The position numbers and the translations under genes are program-made. A DNA stretch of 21,784 nt. Source: Spirosoma sp. GTDB lineage: Bacteria > Bacteroidota > Bacteroidia > Cytophagales > Spirosomataceae. Of the stretch, positions 15,898-21,784 are shown in pieces. The first letter of the stretch is position 1. Each line of letters starts with the position of its first letter. The DNA is taken from NCBI GenBank assembly GCA_025351545.1, contig JANXVQ010000904.1:1-21784 (forward strand), read 5' to 3'. The notes beneath the pieces are model-generated. The model was not told where the DNA came from, made no database searches, and saw only the letters and a program-made list of their open reading frames with translations.

Positions 15898-16770
15898 TTA
15901 CCCAAAGAGATCGGACGACAAATAACGGTCGCCCCGGTCGCAGAGGATGCAAACAATAACCCCCGACTCAATTTCCTGAGCTAATTGAATGGCTGCATAA
16001 ACAGAACCGCCACTGCTCATACCCGCGAAAATGCCCTCAACATTGGCCAGTTTTTGGGTCATACTGGTGGCTTCATCGGCTGACACTTCCATGATGCGAT
16101 CTATCCGATGTGGTTCGAAAATTTTCGGCAAGTATTCTATTGGCCATTTTCGAATGCCCGGAATAGACGAGCCATCTGTAGGTTGACAGCCTACAATCTG
16201 CACGGATGAATTCTGCTCTTTCAGATAGCGGGACGTGCCCATAATAGTGCCCGTTGTGCCCATCGAGGAAACAAAGTGTGTTATTTCGCCGGCTGTATCA
16301 CGCCAGATTTCAGGGCCGGTCGTTCGATAGTGAGCCAGGTAATTATCTGGATTAGCAAACTGGTTGAGCATTAGGTAACCGCCCTTTTGTACTTGCGCAT
16401 CAGCGTAGTCGCGGGCACTTTCGATGGTTTCGGTCAGGGTGACTTTGGCGCCGAACGCTTCCATTGTCAGGACGCGTTCGCGGGTTGAATTTTCGGGCAT
16501 TACCAATTCAATGGCAATGTCATAAAGCCGCGCAATCATGGCAAGAGCAATACCAGTGTTACCGCTTGTCGCTTCAACTAAAGTTATACCCGGTTTAAGT
16601 TCACCGCGCGACAGAGCACCCTGAATCATACTAACGGCGGCCCGGTCTTTTACACTGCCACCGGGATTGTTGCCTTCGAGCTTGCCGTATAACTTAACAT
16701 TAGGGTTAGGATTTAGGCGGTTTAATTCAACTAAAGGTGTGTTGCCAACTAAATCAAGCAGGGTTGCCAT
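15898..16770 (-). CDS. cysM: Cysteine synthase CysM
   Basis: This PLP enzyme makes cysteine from O-acetylserine and sulfide; CysM types can also use thiosulfate. The 290-residue product follows the E. coli CysM pattern: GNTPLVELNRLNPN, KLEGNNPGGSVKDRAA (30-45, with PLP-binding K41), EATSGNTGIALAMIA, THFVSSMGTTGTIMGTSRYL, the CysM-like QPTDGSSIPGIRKWPIEYLP, EGIFAGMSSGGS and the end ILCDRGDRYLSSDLFG. The blocks EGNNPGGSVKDR and GIRKWPIEYLP argue for CysM over CysK. The ATG at 16770 is the natural start. A divergent intergenic region of 285 bp separates it from the LytTR gene. Confidence 0.95.
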   Translation of the reverse strand: MATLLDLVGNTPLVELNRLNPNPNVKLYGKLEGNNPGGSVKDRAAVSMIQGALSRGELKPGITLVEATSGNTGIALAMIARLYDIAIELVMPENSTRERVLTMEAFGAKVTLTETIESARDYADAQVQKGGYLMLNQFANPDNYLAHYRTTGPEIWRDTAGEITHFVSSMGTTGTIMGTSRYLKEQNSSVQIVGCQPTDGSSIPGIRKWPIEYLPKIFEPHRIDRIMEVSADEATSMTQKLANVEGIFAGMSSGGSVYAAIQLAQEIESGVIVCILCDRGDRYLSSDLFG

Positions 16771-17055
16771 GCTAATTCTTAAGAAAATTGTCTTTAGCTG
16801 TCAAGGATAATGACAATCAATAAGTTCGCGATTTGTACTATTCCTGAAAATCAGCTAGTGGAAAATCAACACAGAGCCGATTGCGGACTACCCTGATCCG
16901 GGTATTCTGTAACGGATGAGCCATTTTTTTAATAGGCCTTAATTGATTGATAGTGAATTTTTTGTAAACTTGCTATTACGGTTCACTGATGTTCATTTGT
17001 TTTCAGTTAACTTATTTCAGTTTCAATTTATTCACACCTCTTGATTAGTAAATTA

Positions 17056-17496
17056 ATGAAATCACCTTTAATTACCCAGCCTCTTTCCAGTGCACATGTC
17101 GAACAACTGGCCGATCAGTTTTCCATGTCTGATTTAATGCTTCCATTTTGGGGATGCCGTAAAAAAATGCCCATGCACCATATTGTGCGATTGGAAGGCG
17201 AAGGAAATTACACCTTATTTCATTTTGCCGATGGTAGCCAGCTGATGGTGTCATTGACGCTAAAAAAAATGGAGAGTCGGCTATCGCCCAAAGTGTTTGT
17301 TCGTCCGCATAAAAAAAACATTATCAACTTGCTGTATTTAGAAGGTATTCATCCAGATCGGCAGCAGTTGAGCGTGAGTCTGGTTAATGGCGACCGGATT
17401 GAGGTGTCGCGTCGAAAGGCAAGTCGGTTTATTAAGCAAGTGAGGGGATTTCAGCAGGAGCTTCTAACGCTCGACTCGTTATCTATAGCGGCATGA
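17056..17496 (+). CDS. Stand-alone LytTR-domain DNA-binding protein
   Basis: The 146-residue product has a short N-terminal extension (1-37) and one LytTR domain (about 38-128): HHIVRLEGEGNYTLFHFADG, SQLMVSLTLKKMESRLSPKV, FVRPHKKNIINLLYLEGI and VNGDRIEVSRRKASRFIKQV. There is no receiver domain, no membrane segment and no adjacent kinase, so it is probably regulated by abundance or by a distant partner. The ATG at 17056 was preferred to the in-frame TTG at 17041. It converges on fadD across a strong terminator and is divergent from cysM. Its targets are unknown. Confidence 0.9.
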   Translation: MKSPLITQPLSSAHVEQLADQFSMSDLMLPFWGCRKKMPMHHIVRLEGEGNYTLFHFADGSQLMVSLTLKKMESRLSPKVFVRPHKKNIINLLYLEGIHPDRQQLSVSLVNGDRIEVSRRKASRFIKQVRGFQQELLTLDSLSIAA

Positions 17497-17512
17497 AATT
17501 AGTAAGCACTAC

Positions 17513-17554
17513 GTAAAAAAGGCGTTTCTCTTTTTTGAGAAACGCCTTTTTTAC
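17513..17554. terminator. Strong bidirectional terminator between LytTR gene and fadD
   Basis: An 18-bp perfect stem, GTAAAAAAGGCGTTTCTC with GAGAAACGCCTTTTTTAC, encloses a T6 loop. The A and T runs within the arms flank the GC-rich core on both strands, so it serves both convergent genes. Confidence 0.95.
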
Positions 17555-17569
17555 AGAAAACGGCCTGGG

Positions 17570-19273
17570 TTATTTCTTTAATTTCGCCAGCTCTTCATCT
17601 CGCAGGGGTTTGCGAAGAATTTTGCCAACGTTAGACTTTGGTAATTCATTTCGAAACTCAATAATACGCGGCACTTTATAGGGAGTCAGGTTTTCTCGGC
17701 AAAATGCTTTAATCGTTTCTGGTGTAAGATTTGGGTCTTTTTTGACGACAAAAATCTTTACTACCTCTGTCGATTTTTCGTCGGGAATACCAATACAGGC
17801 AACTTCAAGTACACCAGGGCATTGTGCCACAACGTCTTCAATTTCATTAGGATAGACGTTAAAGCCCGACACTAGAATCATGTCTTTTTTGCGGTCAACA
17901 ATCTTAAAATAACCATCCTCATTCATGACGCCAATGTCGCCGGTTTTGAACCAGTCGCCCATCATTGAATTAGCGGTTTCTTCGGGTCGTTTATAGTAGC
18001 CACTAAATACCTGCGGACCACGGGCCACAATTTCACCGGCTTCGCCAATGGGTGCGTCGCTTCCATCTTCGCGAATAATTTTCATATCCGTGCTGGGCCA
18101 GGGAATGCCAATTGTCCCAACACGCACCGTGCCATCAATTGGATTAGAGCAAAGAACCGGAGAGGTTTCTGTTAAGCCGTAGCCTTCGCAAGGTGTGTTG
18201 CCGGTGAGTTTAGCCCAGCGTTCAGCCACGATCGTTTGTAAGGCCATTCCACCCGCCGACGTAACTCTCAGATGACTAAAATCTACTTCGCCAATTCGTG
18301 GATTATTGAGCAAACCATTATATAAAGTATTGACGCCTGTGAAAGCCGTAATTTTGTACTTTTTCAGGTCATCAATGAAGGCATTCATATCGCGCGGGTT
18401 GGTAATCAGCAAGTTCATTGATCCGCTTTTCAAGGCCGCCAAAGCATTGGTTGTCAAGGCGTAAACGTGATATAGCGGTAATGCTGCAACGATGATACCT
18501 TCTCCATCGGGTATGCCCCCTGGTTTCATCCAAACATGCTGACCTTCAACATTGGCTATAATATTTCGGTGCGTAAGCATGGCCCCTTTCGAGACGCCCG
18601 TTGTGCCACCCGTATATTGAACAAAGGCCAAATCGGTATTCTTTATAACGACGGGCTTAAACGGCTGGCTGCTTCCCCGACTCAATGCATCGCCAAACGA
18701 AATGGCATCGGGTAGGGTATAAGCAGGTACTAGTTTCTTTACATACTTCACAACGGCGTTAACGATTTGCTTTTTGGGAAAGCCCAATAAATCGCCCAGT
18801 TGAGTGACAATAATATGCTGAATATCAGTCCGGTCCAGAATTTTTTCTAAATGGCTGGCAAAGTTGCTCAGAATCACAATGGCCTTCGCCCCGGAGTCTT
18901 TGAACTGGTGCTGCATTTCGCGGGGAGTATAGAGCGGGTTCGTATTGACTATCGCTAAGCCCGCCCTAAGTGCGCCAAACATTGCCACCGGATATTGCAA
19001 CGAGTTGGGCATCTGAATAGCAATTCGGTCTCCCTTTTGAAGCTTCAGATCATTCTGTAGAAATGAAGCAAACTGCGCTGACAACGTGTCTAACTCACCA
19101 AAGGTGATCTGCTTGCCCATACAGGCATAAGCGGGCCGGTCTGTAAACAGTCGGCAACCTTCTTCCAATAGTGCGGCCAGCGATGAATAGGCGTCGGGGT
19201 TTATTTCATCTGGCACTTCTTTCGGATAAAAACGGCGCCAGGGATATGGGTTTAATGCTGATTCTGTGTTCAT
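17570..19273 (-). CDS. fadD: Long-chain fatty acid-CoA ligase
   Basis: This AMP-forming enzyme activates fatty acids to acyl-CoA in two steps at the inner face of the membrane. The 567-residue product is close to the length of E. coli FadD (561). Motifs in order are the P-loop YTGGTTGVSKGAMLTH (220-235), PLYHVYALTTNALAALKSG (266-284), GYGLTETSP (364-372), WFKTGDIG (441-448), DRKKDMILVSGFNVYPNEIE (460-479) and the catalytic-lysine block PKSNVGKILRKPLRDEE with K551. All core residues are present, so it should be active; chain-length preference cannot be read. The start is ATG at 19273. A candidate promoter box lies at 19382-19389, which would give a leader of about 100 nt. Confidence 0.93.
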   Translation of the reverse strand: MNTESALNPYPWRRFYPKEVPDEINPDAYSSLAALLEEGCRLFTDRPAYACMGKQITFGELDTLSAQFASFLQNDLKLQKGDRIAIQMPNSLQYPVAMFGALRAGLAIVNTNPLYTPREMQHQFKDSGAKAIVILSNFASHLEKILDRTDIQHIIVTQLGDLLGFPKKQIVNAVVKYVKKLVPAYTLPDAISFGDALSRGSSQPFKPVVIKNTDLAFVQYTGGTTGVSKGAMLTHRNIIANVEGQHVWMKPGGIPDGEGIIVAALPLYHVYALTTNALAALKSGSMNLLITNPRDMNAFIDDLKKYKITAFTGVNTLYNGLLNNPRIGEVDFSHLRVTSAGGMALQTIVAERWAKLTGNTPCEGYGLTETSPVLCSNPIDGTVRVGTIGIPWPSTDMKIIREDGSDAPIGEAGEIVARGPQVFSGYYKRPEETANSMMGDWFKTGDIGVMNEDGYFKIVDRKKDMILVSGFNVYPNEIEDVVAQCPGVLEVACIGIPDEKSTEVVKIFVVKKDPNLTPETIKAFCRENLTPYKVPRIIEFRNELPKSNVGKILRKPLRDEELAKLKK

Positions 19274-19381
19274 GTAGTGTGTTGGTTTTAACGCAAAAGC
19301 GAATCTGCCTCTGTGATTTAGGAGTTTTCTCAGTGATTATAACAACTGGTAAGCTAGTATCAAAATCATTGATGCGTACAA

Positions 19382-19389
19382 CAAAACTA
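19382..19389 (-). promoter_or_regulatory. Candidate -7 promoter box for fadD
   Basis: The minus strand reads TAGTTTTG here, a full match to TAnnTTTG, 108 bp before the fadD start codon. No TTTG was seen at -33, so the evidence is the box alone. Confidence 0.3.
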
Positions 19390-19439
19390 AGGAAATTGTT
19401 CAACCTGACGCGGTCATATTCTAAACCTTTTTGTAAAGT

Positions 19440-19486
19440 CAGCATACAAACGCCGGGACCATATGAGTCCCGGCGTTTGTATGCTG
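19440..19486. repeat. Perfect 20-bp hairpin with no gene in front of it
   Basis: CAGCATACAAACGCCGGGAC (19440-19459) and its exact reverse complement (19467-19486) enclose the 7-nt loop CATATGA. The GC-rich core AACGCCGGGA resembles the terminator cores at 791 and 19608. It lies between divergent genes, where no known transcript should end, and no clean T run follows on either strand. Confidence 0.85.
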
Positions 19487-19607
19487 GCCATTTGTACATT
19501 TATTCTACCGTTTACACAAAAGTGGTCACCGATATGCAACATTAGACCGAACTCCTGCGTCATTCATCTGACGTCTAAACAGCGTTTAAGTTAAGAAAAG
19601 AGTGCAG

Positions 19608-19641
19608 AAACGCCGGGCCTGTGATGTGTTCGGCGTTTTTT
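19608..19641 (+). terminator. Orphan Rho-independent terminator upstream of the nitrilase gene
   Basis: The arms AAACGCCG (19608-19615) and CGGCGTTT (19631-19638) enclose a 15-nt loop and run into TTTTTT. It points to a plus-strand transcript ending here, but no coding gene lies upstream on that strand. The rest of the fadD/nitrilase gap (19274-19774) shows no convincing reading frame. Confidence 0.7.
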
Positions 19642-19745
19642 GGTTTTATGCACTATGTGCAAGGTAATTAATCTTTTTGATGATTTGTTTCAGGGGCAGA
19701 ATAGCTAGTAAAAACAATAGAACAGGCTGCTGATTATATTTTTCA

Positions 19746-19753
19746 TACCTTTG
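19746..19753 (+). promoter_or_regulatory. Candidate -7 promoter box for the nitrilase gene
   Basis: TACCTTTG matches TAnnTTTG fully and lies 21 bp before the ATG at 19775, a plausible spacing for a short leader. No convincing -33 element was found. Confidence 0.45.
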
Positions 19754-19774
19754 AAAGTCAACTTCTTTTGAGTC

Positions 19775-20731
19775 ATGGAAAACCTTAAGATTGCGACCGC
19801 CCAATTCGAGAACGCCAGTGGCGATAAGGATCATAATCTACGTGTTATTCGCAATCTTTCCTCCAAAGCTGCTCAGCAGGGTGCTCAGGTAATTGCCTTC
19901 CATGAGTGCTCAATTACTGGCTATACCTTTGCCCGCCATTTATCCAAAGAGCAGATGCTGGCCTTAGCTGAATACATTCCTGACGGGCCTAGTATTCAGG
20001 CACTCACACAAATTGCTCAGGACAACGATATCGTTATACTGGCTGGCTTATTCGAAAAAGACGATCAGAATCAGCTTTTTAAAGCTTACGTGTGCGTAGA
20101 CAAGAATGGCTTGGTTGCAAAATACCGTAAGCTACATCCGTTTATTAACCCCCATCTGTTGCCTGGCAATGAGTATGTTGTGTTTGATTTATTTGGCTGG
20201 AAATGTGGCATCTTAATTTGTTACGATAACAATATCGTTGAAAATGTACGGGCAACAACCTTGTTAGGCGCAGATATTATATTCATGCCTCATGTGACAA
20301 TGCTGACGCCTTCTACCCGGCCGGGCGCCGGTTTTGCTGACCCCCGTCTGTGGTATAATCGTGATAACGATCCCACTTCACTACGACTGGAATTCGATGG
20401 TATGAAAGGTCGCGCCTGGCTCATGAAGTGGCTACCTGCTCGGGCCTACGACAATGGTATATACGTCGTTTTTTCCAATCCTATTGGTATGGACGATGAT
20501 CAATTGAAAAATGGTTGTTCAATGATAATTGACCCTTTCGGTGATATTATAGCCGAATGCCGAGTGCTTGGGGATGATATTGCCGTATCCACCTGCACGC
20601 CCGATAAATTACAACAAGCAGGCGGGCATCGTTACCGAAAAGCCAGAAGGCCCGATTTATATAAGCATATTATTGGTCAGGAACACGTGCCCGAACAAAA
20701 AGTAGTCTGGCTAAACTCCGAGAATAAGTAG
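19775..20731 (+). CDS. Nitrilase-family carbon-nitrogen hydrolase
   Basis: The 318-residue cytoplasmic enzyme has the Glu-Lys-Cys triad of the nitrilase superfamily: E44 in VIAFHECSITGY, K119 in AKYRKLHPF and C149 in CGILICYDNNIVENVRA. The KIATAQFENASGDKDHNL start is also typical. Family members hydrolyse amides, carbamoyl groups or, rarely, nitriles; the substrate cannot be named here. A distinctive insert, about residues 177-220 (TPSTRPGAGFADPRLWYNRD, then NDPTSLRLEFDGMKGRAWLM), lies between the Cys and the conserved ARAYDNGIYVVFSN segment and may shape the substrate pocket. It stands alone, with its own candidate promoter and no clear terminator. Confidence 0.9.
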   Translation: MENLKIATAQFENASGDKDHNLRVIRNLSSKAAQQGAQVIAFHECSITGYTFARHLSKEQMLALAEYIPDGPSIQALTQIAQDNDIVILAGLFEKDDQNQLFKAYVCVDKNGLVAKYRKLHPFINPHLLPGNEYVVFDLFGWKCGILICYDNNIVENVRATTLLGADIIFMPHVTMLTPSTRPGAGFADPRLWYNRDNDPTSLRLEFDGMKGRAWLMKWLPARAYDNGIYVVFSNPIGMDDDQLKNGCSMIIDPFGDIIAECRVLGDDIAVSTCTPDKLQQAGGHRYRKARRPDLYKHIIGQEHVPEQKVVWLNSENK

Positions 20732-21784
20732 GGTTTGGGTGTTTCCATTACCACGGGAATTATAAGATGGTTCGATTTAGTCGGTCACGCTTACCCTGTA
20801 ATTTGACGTTTAAACTGCCTTGGATTCAGAAACTCGAAGCTGAATTGTGAGAGACAAACCCCCTATGAAAGGGCTATTCAGTGGTAGTGAATGGATTGGT
20901 AAAGTATTGTACATTTCATAGATTGGCTACTGGCTCAGCTAACCAAGCTTCTTAATGTGCCAATACGAATATGCTTCTTCGATGTCCAGTACTAAGTGTC
21001 AGTAAATAACAACTCTAATATTATGATGGGCTTAATGGGCTGCTGCGTATTTGCCGAAATGATTTAAAGGCAATCGTGCGTGATATTTTGTTTGAGTTTG
21101 CGAACAAAATCAGTCAAGGTGGACCTGAATTTATTATTGGACACCCCTACAAATAAGGTAAAGTTGATTAAAGTAATCATCAGCAGTTCCGTGACGGCTG
21201 GGCGTACCGCCATCATACACTAGTGATCCCCTTTTATTTCACCTGCCTTAGACCCTCAGGATCAATACCAAAATGGTACGTTCACAGCAAATGATTGGGT
21301 TTACGTAATTTATTTGGGTATAGTGGGAAGTTTATCTACTCGCTAGCAGAATATTGCCAGAACTGTCAACCTGTCGGGTAAAATTATCATTTAGCCGGAA
21401 TTTGGGTACTTATAACATTCCTTACAAATCCATTCGGGATCAGTTTTCCGCTTATGCCAGTATAGTCGCTCCGCTGGATATTTTTTTTGGATTCAACTCA
21501 CAGCTAATGTTGCTGCTGCTGCTGACACCCTCTGTCAAAACAAGATTTGTACATTTATTAGTATACGAAAAAAGGGGCACATAAACTAGTCCAAGTAATT
21601 TAACCAACATAGAGAATTAGTATATTGGATTTTTTTAAGACGACATTTATACCTAATTTGCAGTCTAGTTTTCTGAACCGTAGGATAATATTCGTGTAAA
21701 CCCGTCAGGTGTATGTCTTATTTTAGCGTACATAGTTTGACAAGAAGCTTGCCAAACTGTTGAGGAGTAAATTTGAGAGGTATG
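20732..21784. other. About 1 kb with no recognisable gene
   Basis: I find no convincing coding region on either strand. A 76-codon frame at 21354-21584 (+) starts and ends without family features and has a Leu run encoded by a GCT repeat (about 21508-21522). A 44-codon stretch near 21015-21155 (+), ending EFIIGHPYK, was not recognised either. The stretch may be decayed coding DNA or an insertion scar. An ATG occupies the last three bases (21782-21784), preceded by GAGGAG and GAGAGG purine stretches and by a dyad, so a gene probably starts at the window edge. Confidence 0.5.
21734..21758. promoter_or_regulatory. 25-bp dyad, possible operator of the gene starting at the right edge
   Basis: AGTTTGACAAG (21734-21744) and CTTGCCAAACT (21748-21758) are inverted copies with 10 of 11 matches around AAG. 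The dyad ends 23 bp before the ATG at 21782. Its symmetry and position fit a binding site for a dimeric regulator; a short RNA hairpin is the alternative. Confidence 0.45.

Noticed and set aside
15675..15971. 98-codon minus-strand frame across the cysM-pyrD junction
   Set aside because: It overlaps the ends of two well-supported genes on the same strand and has no family features.
17056..17496. LytTR protein as the partner regulator of a two-component pair
   Set aside because: It has no receiver domain and no kinase gene is adjacent.
19171..19545. 124-codon plus-strand frame over the fadD start and the large hairpin
   Set aside because: It begins inside fadD on the opposite strand and reads through the hairpin arms. 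The translation has no recognisable domain.
21354..21584. 76-codon plus-strand frame
   Set aside because: There is no family motif, no good start context, and a simple GCT repeat supplies its Leu run.
1..21784. tRNA, rRNA, CRISPR array, intact transposase or prophage genes
   Set aside because: No cloverleaf candidates, regular repeat-spacer patterns, transposase motifs or phage structural genes were seen on either strand by eye.

Overview
The window comes from a Bacteroidota chromosome, most likely Cytophagales near Spirosoma. This is inferred from gene content and style, not from a marker gene. Supporting signs are a remnant of a CBM9/DUF5916 outer-membrane protein, a Wzi/RemB-like outer-membrane protein, an ftsK-lolA pair, a lemA-TPM-TPM operon, a stand-alone LytTR regulator, TAnnTTTG-type promoter boxes and weak Shine-Dalgarno sequences. 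No rRNA, tRNA, CRISPR array or intact transposase was seen.

Layout: the left edge cuts rmlA (dTDP-sugar synthesis, +), which ends at a clear terminator. Positions 1169-4168 hold the most interesting block, all on +: a 137-residue orphan protein with a C-terminal CPQHC motif, a 225-residue protein with seven predicted membrane segments, a HisKA_3 sensor kinase with one membrane anchor and no sensor domain, and a NarL/LuxR-type response regulator. A roughly 104-bp palindromic MITE-like element with 19-bp terminal inverted repeats lies between the membrane protein gene and the kinase gene. I read the four genes as one candidate signalling module in which the membrane protein and small protein supply the input that the kinase lacks.

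Positions 4238-7102 hold an SDR-fold protein without the catalytic Tyr/Lys (-), divergent from a lemA-TPM-TPM operon (+). A decayed DUF5916-type gene (7202-7919, +) converges on gmhA (-), followed by a Wzi/RemB-like outer-membrane protein (-). upp (+) converges on a minus-strand run that reads cysM, pyrD, ftsK, lolA in transcription order. A LytTR regulator (+) converges on a FadD-type acyl-CoA ligase (-) across a strong bidirectional terminator. The fadD/nitrilase intergenic region contains two terminator-like hairpins with no gene in front of them. After the nitrilase-family amidohydrolase (+), about 1 kb has no recognisable gene. It ends in a near-perfect 25-bp dyad just upstream of an ATG at the window edge, which looks like the operator of a gene outside the window.

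Most genes are housekeeping: nucleotide salvage and synthesis, cysteine synthesis, chromosome segregation, lipoprotein transport, fatty acid activation and surface polysaccharide. The less understood material is the 1169-4168 module, the palindromic element, the 19.3-19.8 kb intergenic region and the right-hand end.
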